Position numbers and translations under genes: made by a program
The notes under the pieces: model-generated
Databases searched by the model: none
What the model was told of the DNA's origin: nothing
What the model saw: only the letters and a program-made list of their open reading frames with translations
In this document: one piece after another, positions 1-5,161 of the stretch
Layout of the letters: every line of letters begins with the position of its first letter
Numbering within the stretch: the first letter of the stretch is position 1
NCBI GenBank assembly: GCA_004297555.1
Contig: SCSV01000206.1
Location: forward strand, 1 to 5,755
Length of the DNA stretch: 5,755 nt
Direction: 5' to 3'
Source of the DNA: Salinibacterium sp.
GTDB taxonomy: Bacteria > Actinomycetota > Actinomycetes > Actinomycetales > Microbacteriaceae

Positions 1-1
1 G

Positions 2-397
2 TACAACAGCCACCAGGTCGCCTTCTTCAAAGACATCACCGACCGCACGCAGGCCGAGTCGCTCATCAAGGCCATCCTCTGGATTGACGAAGACCTCGAC
101 GCCCCCTCCGACGAAGACGATGCCTGGTTCGACCACCAGCTGATCGGCCTCACCGTGCTGCGCGATGGTGTTGCCGTTGGCACTCTCACGGCGGTAGACC
201 ACTTCCCGGCCCAAGACCTGCTCACGGTCGCGACGGACTCCGGCGACGTCCTCGTGCCTTTCGTGAAGGCGATCGTCGCGTCCGTCGATATCGACGCCGG
301 CACGATGACGGTCACCCCGCCGCTCGGCCTCTTCGAGGACCTCCCGGACGACGAGCCCGACGCCCCCACAACCATTCCGGAGGACGACGCGCCATAA
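2..397 (+). CDS. rimM: RimM, 16S rRNA processing protein, C-terminal part (5' end outside window)
   Basis: RimM is a cytoplasmic assembly factor that helps mature the 30S head through ribosomal protein S19. The frame opens at base 2 and gives 131 residues with no start, so the N-terminal part lies outside the window. The visible N-terminal stretch ends in an acidic linker. The PRC-barrel domain then begins at WFDHQLIGL (about residues 43-51 of the fragment), which corresponds to the YYDHQLVGL of mycobacterial RimM as I remember it. It continues through the family signature VLVPFVKAIV and ends near PPLGLFEDL. About 17 acidic and proline-rich residues follow the conserved domain. The last nine or so codons and the TAA fall inside an inverted-repeat hairpin, so the tail may be contributed by inserted DNA. 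In actinobacteria trmD usually follows directly; here a minus-strand gene intervenes. Confidence 0.93.
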   Translation, partial: YNSHQVAFFKDITDRTQAESLIKAILWIDEDLDAPSDEDDAWFDHQLIGLTVLRDGVAVGTLTAVDHFPAQDLLTVATDSGDVLVPFVKAIVASVDIDAGTMTVTPPLGLFEDLPDDEPDAPTTIPEDDAP

Positions 398-437
398 TCC
401 GGCTCGTCGGTGCCTCCGCAGCGGCGCGTCCTCCTCC
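369..437 (-). repeat. Left inverted-repeat hairpin flanking the nuclease gene
   Basis: Two 15-base arms at 379-393 and 423-437 pair with a single mismatch around a 29-base loop. The hairpin covers the end and stop codon of rimM and lies between two convergent genes, so it could act as a bidirectional terminator, although no T-run follows. Read on the minus strand it is closely related to 1404-1473. The outer 25 bases (369-393) equal the reverse complement of 1449-1473 at 24 of 25 positions, and the inner 20 bases (418-437) match the reverse complement of 1404-1423 at 18 of 20. Only the 24-25 base centre differs. Shared flanks beyond the stem argue for common origin rather than chance. Confidence 0.75.
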
Positions 438-444
438 AAAAGGG

Positions 445-1323
445 TTAGCTGTCGAGCCCATGACGGCGGTGCGCCGTGCTCCACCGGTGCTCGCCGCGCG
501 AAATCAGCGCGCGAATCGTCACCTCGACTCGCGGCCATCCCTCGATGACATGGTCGTAGCCAAGCCGGATGACGTGGTACCCCAAGCGGCTCAGGGCAAG
601 GTCGCGACTCCGATCGGCGTGGAACGCTGTTGCCCCGTCATGCCACGGTCGCCCGTCTGCCTCGATGCTCAGACGGTCACCAATCAGTAGATCCACTCGG
701 CCCACCCCCGCAATAGGAATTTGAGATCGGATGCCCGGGCCGAGGTTCGACAACCGCACGCGGCACAGCGTTTCCAACCCCGACTCGCTCGCGGCGTCCA
801 CCGCGTCGAGCACGGAAGCAAAGCGGGGCGGGAGAGCGCGAACAATGCGAGCCAAGCCCGACCCGGTCAACTTCCGCTGGTTAAGCGCTGAGTCGATGAC
901 GACGAGAGCCTCTTCGCGCGGTCGGCAAAGAAGCACTTGGCGCGTCAATTCATGGACTGACTCCACTACAGAATCCCTCACTCGCCAGGCGGCGGACTGC
1001 CAATGCTCGACCACGCCCTCACCTTCGCCATATGTCCGACCGGCGTGTTGAGGTCGCGCTAGATGCAGCCGCGGATCGTGATCCCATACCCACAGTCCGA
1101 GGTGTCTCGCGGCGGAGATGCACCCGACTCTGCCGCCAAGACTGGCAGCGAGTATTACCTCGGCTGGGGCATCCATTGTGCAGACCCAGCCGTTTCGAAT
1201 GCGCCGTAGCTCGCCGCGATCGATTGCTCCCCGAATCGCGCCGCGACTTACGCCGCATGCCTTTAGCGCCGCGACACTAGCGACGCCGCCGCGACGTTGG
1301 GTTTCGGTGATCGGTGACTTCAT
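445..1323 (-). CDS. Predicted winged-helix/AbiEi-like plus DUF559 (Vsr-like) nuclease protein
   Basis: The protein has 292 residues. Residues about 8-50 resemble the N-terminal helix-turn-helix of AbiEi-type antitoxins (GGVASVAALKACGVSRGAIR, then GELRRIRNGWVC). Residues about 180-275 resemble the DUF559/Vsr-like PD-(D/E)XK nuclease fold: E184 in SGLETLCRVRL, D211 in GRVDLLIG, E221 and D223 in IEADG, H228, then RSRDLALSRLGYHVIRL. I infer a DNA-binding protein with possible nuclease activity; the substrate is unknown. ATG at 1323 is supported by GAGG on the minus strand (1332-1335), 8 bases upstream. No partner toxin or methylase gene is adjacent. Hand-counted lines are about 57-70% GC against 65-77% in trmD, and inverted repeats flank the gene, both suggesting acquisition. 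Such genes often occur as scattered orphan paralogues in actinobacteria. Confidence 0.82.
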   Translation of the reverse strand: MKSPITETQRRGGVASVAALKACGVSRGAIRGAIDRGELRRIRNGWVCTMDAPAEVILAASLGGRVGCISAARHLGLWVWDHDPRLHLARPQHAGRTYGEGEGVVEHWQSAAWRVRDSVVESVHELTRQVLLCRPREEALVVIDSALNQRKLTGSGLARIVRALPPRFASVLDAVDAASESGLETLCRVRLSNLGPGIRSQIPIAGVGRVDLLIGDRLSIEADGRPWHDGATAFHADRSRDLALSRLGYHVIRLGYDHVIEGWPRVEVTIRALISRGEHRWSTAHRRHGLDS

Positions 1324-1403
1324 GCCCGCAGCCTCGCGTTGATGCCGTCTTTATGGCGGCCCACCGCTCAGATTGTGGAATCCGGCGCCTACCGCGCCAA
1401 TGT

Positions 1404-1473
1404 GGAGGACGACACGCCGCTGCAGGACTCGGGCTCTGACACCGGGCCGGCGCGTCGTCCTCCGAAATGGTTG
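1404..1473 (+). repeat. Right inverted-repeat hairpin flanking the nuclease gene
   Basis: This is the partner of 369-437 in opposite orientation. Arms 1404-1418 and 1449-1463 pair with one mismatch, and the sequence continues past the stem with GAAATGGTTG, matching GGAATGGTTG at the left copy. It lies between two divergently transcribed genes, where a terminator is not expected, so its presence is better explained as an element end or dispersed palindromic repeat. No target-site duplication is visible next to either outer end. Confidence 0.72.
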
Positions 1474-1499
1474 GTCAGCGCGGAGGCGAGAGGCGGCGC

Positions 1500-1518
1500 C
1501 GGATGCCCGGGGCCCGGC
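1500..1518 (+). repeat. Short GC-rich repeat just upstream of trmD
   Basis: CGGATGCCCGGGGCCCGGC matches the repeat found twice inside trmD (CGGATGCCCGGGGCCGGC at 1765-1782 and 1822-1839) except for one extra C. A shorter relative, CGGATGCCCGGGCCG, lies at 728-742 inside the nuclease gene. The copies look like members of a small dispersed family; their role is unknown. Confidence 0.5.
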
Positions 1519-1521
1519 GTC

Positions 1522-1527
1522 TACGCT
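1522..1527 (+). promoter_or_regulatory. Candidate -10 box for a leaderless trmD transcript
   Basis: TACGCT fits the actinobacterial -10 pattern TAnnnT and ends 6 bases before the GTG start at 1534, the spacing expected if transcription begins at the start codon. No useful -35 is visible. The only purine-rich sequence before the GTG, GGGA at 1528-1531, is too close to serve as a normal ribosome-binding site, which favours leaderless initiation. A trmD promoter would be needed here because the opposite-strand gene separates trmD from rimM. Confidence 0.4.
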
Positions 1528-1533
1528 GGGACC

Positions 1534-2292
1534 GTGCGCATCGACATCGTCACGATCTTCCCCGAGTTCTTCGGCGTGCTCGACGTGTCGCTGCTCGGCA
1601 AAGCGCGGCAATCCGGGCTTATCGATGTCGCCGTGCACGACCTGCGCGACTTCACCCACGATCGGCACCGCACCGTCGATGACACGCCCTACGGCGGCGG
1701 CCCCGGCATGGTGATGCGCCCCGAGCCATGGGGCGAAGCGCTCGATGCAGTGCTAGCGAGCGAGCGGATGCCCGGGGCCGGCACACTCGCGAGCGCAGCG
1801 ATGCCCGCGCCCAGCCACGAGCGGATGCCCGGGGCCGGCGATCCCGTCGTCGTGTTTCCCTCCCCGGCCGGAACCCCCTTCACTCAGGCCACCGCGGCCG
1901 AGCTGGCCCAGGAGCAGCACCTCGTCTTCGCTTGCGGCCGCTACGAGGGCATCGACCAGCGCGTCGTCGAGTACGCGGCCACGAGGGGCCGAGTGCGCGA
2001 AATCAGTCTCGGCGACTACGTACTCAACGGGGGAGAGGTCGCCGCGATGGCGATGGTCGAGGCGATCACCCGGCTGGTTCCCGGCATGATCGGCAACCCC
2101 GACAGCCTCGACGAGGAGAGTCACGAGGGCGGGTTACTCGAATACCCGAGCTACACGAAGCCCGCCGAGTGGCGCGGCCTTGAGGTGCCGCCCGTTCTGC
2201 TGAGCGGAAACCATGCGGCAATCGCGGCCTGGCGGCGCGACCAGCAACTTGAGCGCACGCGGCGCGTGCGGCCCGACCTGCTGCCCGAGTAG
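1534..2292 (+). CDS. trmD: TrmD, tRNA (guanine-37-N1)-methyltransferase
   Basis: TrmD uses S-adenosylmethionine to make m1G37 next to the anticodon, preventing +1 frameshifts. It acts in the cytoplasm as a dimer with a trefoil-knot SAM site. The protein has 252 residues from GTG at 1534. That start is chosen because MRIDIVTIFPEFF is the family N-terminus; the frame is open further upstream but that part shows no family similarity. Motifs seen are VDDTPYGGGPGMVM (48-61), PSPAG (109-113), CGRYEGIDQR (134-143), SLGDYVLNGGE (158-168) and LLEYPSYTKP (201-210), all typical of the knot and linker. R180 aligns with the catalytic Arg154 of Haemophilus TrmD, but E195 (DEESH) falls where the general base Asp169 is expected. 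Residues about 76-103 are a repeat-rich insertion absent from the Haemophilus and mycobacterial enzymes as I remember them. Confidence 0.96.
   Translation: MRIDIVTIFPEFFGVLDVSLLGKARQSGLIDVAVHDLRDFTHDRHRTVDDTPYGGGPGMVMRPEPWGEALDAVLASERMPGAGTLASAAMPAPSHERMPGAGDPVVVFPSPAGTPFTQATAAELAQEQHLVFACGRYEGIDQRVVEYAATRGRVREISLGDYVLNGGEVAAMAMVEAITRLVPGMIGNPDSLDEESHEGGLLEYPSYTKPAEWRGLEVPPVLLSGNHAAIAAWRRDQQLERTRRVRPDLLPE
1753..1839 (+). repeat. In-frame repeat insertion within trmD
   Basis: An exact 22-base repeat occurs at 1761-1782 and 1818-1839, 57 bases (19 codons) apart, and both copies read ERMPGAG. A degenerate unit lies between them: 1786-1815 matches 1753-1782 at about 22 of 30 positions and reads SAAMPAP. 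The translated insertion falls between the helix after WGEALD and the strand leading to the SAM-binding PSPAG loop. All units keep the trmD frame, so the enzyme is lengthened rather than broken. Confidence 0.8.
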
Positions 2293-2300
2293 AACGGAAG

Positions 2301-2318
2301 CGCGCCGGAAACCGCGCG
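2301..2318. terminator. Weak hairpin between convergent trmD and map
   Basis: In the 33-bp gap between the trmD stop and the map stop, CGCGCCGGAAACCGCGCG can form a 7-bp stem with one bulged C and an AAA loop. No T-run follows on either strand. Its position between convergent genes fits a bidirectional terminator, but the short stem in GC-rich DNA makes this uncertain. Confidence 0.25.
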
Positions 2319-2325
2319 ACGAGAA

Positions 2326-3090
2326 CTAGCGCGCCGTCAACACCAGCGGCCCGGCATCCGTCACCGCGACCGTGTGCTCGAAGTGCGCCGCGCGCGAGCC
2401 GTCGGCGCTGCGCAGGGTCCAGCCATCCGGATCAGTGAAGATCCGGTCAGTGCCAAGCATGAACCAGGGTTCGATCGCGAACACGAGCCCGGCGCGCAAC
2501 TTCATGCCGCGTCCCGCACGGCCATCGTTCGGAATGTGCGGGTCGCCGTGCATGGTGCGCCCGACGCCGTGCCCGCCGAAGTCGGTGTTGACGCTGAGCC
2601 CCGCCGAATGGGCGACGTCGCCGATCGCCGCGGAGATGTCGCCGATCTTGTTGCCGACGACGGCAGCAGCGATGCCGGCATCCAGAGCACGCGACGTCAC
2701 CTCCAACAGAGAAACGTCCTCGGGCCGAGGCGTGCCGACGATGATAGTCACCGCCGAGTCGGCGACCCAGCCGTCGACGGATGCGGCGAAGTCGAGACTC
2801 AGCACGTCGCCATCCCGAAGCACATAGTCGTGCGGCAGCCCGTGCAGGGCCGCGTCGTTCACCGAGGTGCAAATCACCTTTCCGAACGGCGAACCGCCGA
2901 ACGAGGGGTGGTAGTCGATGTAGCAGCTCTCGGCGCCGCGCGCCCGGATCATGTCGTGCGCGAGTCGATCGAGTTCCAGCAGATTAACCCCCACCGCGGA
3001 TGCGGCGACGGTCGCGCCGAGAACGCTCGCGACAAACCGGCCGGCTTCGTGCATCCGCTCAATCTCAGCAGGGGTGCGCAGTTCGATCAT
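2326..3090 (-). CDS. map: Type I methionine aminopeptidase
   Basis: The enzyme removes the N-terminal Met from new proteins and is a cytoplasmic dinuclear-metal peptidase. From ATG at 3090 it has 254 residues. All five metal ligands of the family are visible: D100 (SLDFA), D111 (VADSAVT), H174 (GGHGVGRTMHGDP), E207 (AIEPW) and E238 (HFEHT). So are the substrate-site histidines H83 (ALHGLP) and H181. The length fits the short class without an N-terminal extension. The frame is open to 3168, but family similarity starts at MIELRTPAEIERM, so 3090 is preferred although no clear ribosome-binding site precedes it. The gene is convergent with trmD and divergent from rplS, which is unusual inside this cluster. 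It may be a second map copy, since actinobacteria often have another near adk/secY; this window cannot show that. Confidence 0.95.
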   Translation of the reverse strand: MIELRTPAEIERMHEAGRFVASVLGATVAASAVGVNLLELDRLAHDMIRARGAESCYIDYHPSFGGSPFGKVICTSVNDAALHGLPHDYVLRDGDVLSLDFAASVDGWVADSAVTIIVGTPRPEDVSLLEVTSRALDAGIAAAVVGNKIGDISAAIGDVAHSAGLSVNTDFGGHGVGRTMHGDPHIPNDGRAGRGMKLRAGLVFAIEPWFMLGTDRIFTDPDGWTLRSADGSRAAHFEHTVAVTDAGPLVLTAR

Positions 3091-3315
3091 GGTGGCGAGG
3101 TCATTTCTCGGGGAGGGCCAGGGTCGAATGACGATACCGCGCCGGGAACAGAAAGCCGTAAGTGGCACCGCCCGCGGGTTTCATGCGAGAATTACCCGTT
3201 CGTGTTTCCTTCCGGCTCTGCCACAGGGGTTCCGGCGTGAGCGAAACACCATTCCTTTTCTTGATCCACTGATATTCGCGTTCGACCTGTGGCGGGCGCA
3301 GAGAGCGAAACAGCC
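3091..3315. promoter_or_regulatory. Divergent map/rplS intergenic region with possible rplS leader
   Basis: This 225-bp gap must hold promoters for map (leftward) and probably rplS (rightward). No canonical TAnnnT -10 is evident on the plus strand near rplS. Visible structure includes a small inverted repeat CGGGT/ACCCG around 3175-3197, and CCGG at 3212-3215 facing CCGG at 3232-3235. A tiny reading frame starts with GTG at 3237 and ends with TGA at 3270-3272 (MSETPFLFLIH). It is preceded by AGGGG (3225-3229) at good spacing and ends 43 bases before rplS. Autogenous leaders are known for L19 in other phyla; a leader role here is inference. Confidence 0.35.
3131..3136 (-). promoter_or_regulatory. 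Possible -10 box for map
   Basis: On the minus strand TATCGT fits TAnnnT and would place a start site about 35 bases before the map ATG. No convincing -35 element lies upstream. This is the best candidate I see in the gap, but it is weak. Confidence 0.2.
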
Positions 3316-3666
3316 ATGCACATCCTCGACAGCGTCGACGCGGCATCCCTCAAAGACAACATTCCCGATTTTCGTGCAGGCGACAACGTCAAGGTGCACG
3401 TGAACATCATCGAAGGCACGCGCTCGCGTATTCAGGTGTTCCAGGGTGTCGTCATCGGTCGTTCGGGCGAGGGTGTTCGCGAGACCTTCACCGTGCGCAA
3501 GGTCAGCTTCCAGGTCGGCGTCGAGCGTACCTTCCCGGTGCACTCCCCAGTCATCGACCACATCGAAATCGTCACCCGCGGTGACGTTCGTCGCGCCAAG
3601 CTCTACTACCTGCGCAATCTTCGCGGCAAGAAGGCGAAGATCAAGGAGAAGCGCGACTTCTCGTAG
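3316..3666 (+). CDS. rplS: Ribosomal protein L19 (bL19)
   Basis: L19 is a 50S subunit protein at the interface with the 30S subunit. The 116-residue product carries nearly the whole family signature: RIQVFQGVVIGRSGEGVRETFTVRKVSF, VGVERTFPVHSP, IDHIEIVTRGDVRRAKLYYLR and the basic tail RGKKAKIKEK. ATG at 3316 matches the usual N-terminus. An in-frame GTG at 3289 would add nine residues without family support. A modest purine-rich stretch (GAGAG, 3301-3305) precedes the ATG at about 10 bases. The gene probably has its own promoter because map upstream is divergent. A hairpin follows the stop after six bases, so part of the transcription may end before lepB. Confidence 0.97.
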   Translation: MHILDSVDAASLKDNIPDFRAGDNVKVHVNIIEGTRSRIQVFQGVVIGRSGEGVRETFTVRKVSFQVGVERTFPVHSPVIDHIEIVTRGDVRRAKLYYLRNLRGKKAKIKEKRDFS

Positions 3667-3672
3667 ACCACC

Positions 3673-3700
3673 CGGGTGTCCTCACCCGCGTTTCACGCTT
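3673..3700 (+). terminator. Probable terminator or attenuator after rplS
   Basis: CGGGTG (3673-3678) and CACCCG (3683-3688) form a perfect 6-bp stem with a TCCT loop, followed by CGTTTCACGCTTT. The hairpin starts six bases after the rplS stop. The T content is modest, so termination may be partial, which would uncouple high rplS expression from lepB. Confidence 0.45.
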
Positions 3701-3702
3701 TA

Positions 3703-3742
3703 CCGAGCTCCCAGCCGAATACACTGTCTGGGAGCTCGGGAG
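3703..3742 (+). promoter_or_regulatory. 12-bp perfect hairpin covering the lepB ribosome-binding region
   Basis: CCGAGCTCCCAG (3703-3714) and CTGGGAGCTCGG (3728-3739) are perfect inverted complements with a 13-base loop. The 3' arm contains GGGAG (3730-3734) and the first bases of a second GGGAG (3738-3742), which sits 4 bases before the lepB ATG. If the RNA includes both arms, the folded hairpin should limit access to these sites. If transcription starts inside the loop, the 5' arm is lost and the site is free. It could also serve as a second terminator for rplS. Confidence 0.55.
3720..3725 (+). promoter_or_regulatory. Candidate -10 box for lepB
   Basis: TACACT in the hairpin loop fits TAnnnT. 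TTTACC at 3699-3704 is a partial -35 match at a short 15-base spacing. A start site near 3732 would give a leader of about 15 bases that keeps GGGAG at 3738-3742. Confidence 0.3.
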
Positions 3743-3746
3743 TTTA

Positions 3747-4496
3747 ATGACACACGATTTGGAGCACACGGCGTCCCACCGCGCCGAGGCTGACGAACCA
3801 CGCACCGGTCGTGGCTGGAAGATTTTTATTCGGGATGTCCTGCTGATCTTTCTTGCGGCCCTCCTGATCTCGTTCCTGATCAAGACGTTCCTCATCCGGT
3901 CGTTCTACATCCCCTCGTCCTCGATGGAGCAGACGCTGCACATCGACGACCGCATCATCGTGAACGAGTTGGAGCCGGATGTCATGCCCGTCCAGCATGG
4001 CGACATCATCGTCTTCAAAGACCCGGGCGGGTGGCTCAGCCCCACGCCGGATGTTCCCGTCAACCCGGTCGCCGGTGCGATCGACTCGGCTCTCGCCTTC
4101 GTCGGGCTGAGTGCGCCCGACAGCAACGATCACTTGATCAAGCGCGTCATCGGTCTGCCGGGCGATCACGTGGTCTGTTGCAACGACTTCGGCCAGATGA
4201 CGGTCAACGACGTGCCGCTTGAGGAGCCGTACATCACCCTCCCGCCGGATGTCACCAAGGTCACGCGCGACGACTTCGACGTCACTGTGCCGGCCGATAA
4301 GTACTGGGTCATGGGCGACAATCGCTACAACTCGGCAGACTCGGCCTACCACCGCAACGACCCGACGGGCGGCTTCGTGCCGAAGGACAACATCGTCGGC
4401 CGCGCCCTCCTCATCAGCTGGCCGGTAGACCGCTGGACCTGGCTCGACAACTACCCGGTGACATTCAACGACGTGAGTCGCAAAACGGGCAAGTAG
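3747..4496 (+). CDS. lepB: Type I signal peptidase
   Basis: LepB is a membrane-bound serine protease that cuts signal peptides from proteins exported by Sec and Tat. The product has 249 residues. A short, charged cytoplasmic N-terminus (1-28) is followed by one transmembrane helix (about 29-47, VLLIFLAALLISFLI) and then the extracytoplasmic catalytic domain. The Ser-Lys dyad is visible: S59 in box B (IPSSSMEQTL) and K132 in box D (DHLIKRVIGLPGD). Box E is YWVMGDNRYNSADS (186-199). Length and the single membrane span fit actinobacterial enzymes. The stretch of about 95-128 between boxes C and D is Pro/Ala-rich, as is common in actinobacteria. It follows rplS by 80 bases, as in other actinobacteria, and ends 2 bases before rnhB, suggesting coupling. 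Confidence 0.96.
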   Translation: MTHDLEHTASHRAEADEPRTGRGWKIFIRDVLLIFLAALLISFLIKTFLIRSFYIPSSSMEQTLHIDDRIIVNELEPDVMPVQHGDIIVFKDPGGWLSPTPDVPVNPVAGAIDSALAFVGLSAPDSNDHLIKRVIGLPGDHVVCCNDFGQMTVNDVPLEEPYITLPPDVTKVTRDDFDVTVPADKYWVMGDNRYNSADSAYHRNDPTGGFVPKDNIVGRALLISWPVDRWTWLDNYPVTFNDVSRKTGK

Positions 4497-4498
4497 CC

Positions 4499-5161
4499 AT
4501 GCCTGTCGCCGACCCACACCTCGAGGTCGAGACCGACCTCCTGGGCGGCGCGCGATTTGTGATCGGATGCGACGAAGTCGGTCGCGGAGCGATCGCGGGC
4601 CCAGTCGGGGTCGGCCTGGTCGTCATCGATGGCACTGTGGGGAAGCATCCGCCGGGCTTGCGCGACTCAAAGATGCTGAGCGAGAAGCGCCGGGAGGAAT
4701 TCGCTCCGCTCGCCCGGGCCTGGGTGTTGCACTCGGCGGTCGGGCTCGCCACAGCGGCGGAGATCGACTCGATCGGCATCATGGCCGCGCTCGGCCTGGC
4801 CGCGCGTCGAGCGCTCACCGACCTGCACGAGGCTGGGGCCCGAATCGACCAGAGCGTCGTGCTGCTCGATGGCTCCCACGACTGGTTGACGCCAGCCCTG
4901 TCGAAACCGCCGCGGGTTTACGCGAGGCCCAAGGCCGACCGCGATTGTGCATCGGTGGCTGCAGCATCCGTCATTGCAAAAGTGCACCGCGACCGACTGA
5001 TGATCGAGGCGGATGCCCGCATTCCGGGTTATGGCTGGGCCGACAACAAGGGCTACGGCTCGGCCGAGCACCTCTCCGCGATCGATCGGCAGGGTGCGAG
5101 CGAATTACACCGGCACAGTTGGTTGAGGACGCCAGGTCTAGACTTGCTGGAGCATGGATGA
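4499..5161 (+). CDS. rnhB: Ribonuclease HII
   Basis: RNase HII nicks 5' of ribonucleotides embedded in DNA, starting ribonucleotide excision repair, and also cuts RNA-DNA hybrids. The product has 220 residues. The DEDD active site is recognisable: D25 and E26 in GCDEVGRGAIAGPV, D124 in VVLLDGSHDWL, and D147 in KADRDCASVAAASVIAKVHRD. The DSKMLSEKRRE segment (56-66) and GYGWADNKGYGSAEH (177-191) are also typical of the family, the latter near the hybrid-binding tyrosine. ATG at 4499 comes 2 bases after the lepB stop with no strong ribosome-binding site, so translation is probably coupled to lepB. Its end overlaps the next gene by 8 bases. Confidence 0.96.
   Translation: MPVADPHLEVETDLLGGARFVIGCDEVGRGAIAGPVGVGLVVIDGTVGKHPPGLRDSKMLSEKRREEFAPLARAWVLHSAVGLATAAEIDSIGIMAALGLAARRALTDLHEAGARIDQSVVLLDGSHDWLTPALSKPPRVYARPKADRDCASVAAASVIAKVHRDRLMIEADARIPGYGWADNKGYGSAEHLSAIDRQGASELHRHSWLRTPGLDLLEHG
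5139..5144 (+). promoter_or_regulatory. Candidate internal -10 box for the DUF2469 gene
   Basis: TAGACT, inside the end of rnhB, is a good match to TAnnnT and lies 9 bases before the DUF2469 ATG. Transcription from it would produce a leaderless or nearly leaderless mRNA. No -35 at normal spacing is visible. The GGAG at 5149-5152 is only 1 base from the ATG, too close for ordinary ribosome binding, which again favours leaderless or coupled translation. Confidence 0.35.

Noticed and set aside
361..380. Target-site duplication flanking the proposed mobile unit
   Set aside because: Bases outside 369 (GCCCCCA) and outside 1473 (GTCAGCG) do not match, so no duplication can be claimed.
731..1051. 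Plus-strand open frame inside the nuclease gene
   Set aside because: It is a low-complexity Ser/Arg/Thr-rich translation antisense to a gene with clear domain motifs.
1339..1533. Longer TrmD starting at 1339
   Set aside because: The 65 extra residues show no family similarity and cross the right hairpin repeat; the family N-terminus MRIDIVTIFPEFF begins at GTG 1534.
3091..3168. Longer methionine aminopeptidase starting at 3168
   Set aside because: The 26 added residues lack family similarity; MIELRTPAEIERM at 3090 is the usual N-terminus.
2374..3240. 288-codon plus-strand open frame over map
   Set aside because: It is antisense to an intact map gene with all metal ligands and has no recognisable protein features; GC-rich DNA commonly leaves such frames open.
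3744..4517. 257-codon minus-strand open frame over lepB
   Set aside because: It is an exact antisense shadow of lepB with an Asp/Val/Arg-rich composition and no known motif.
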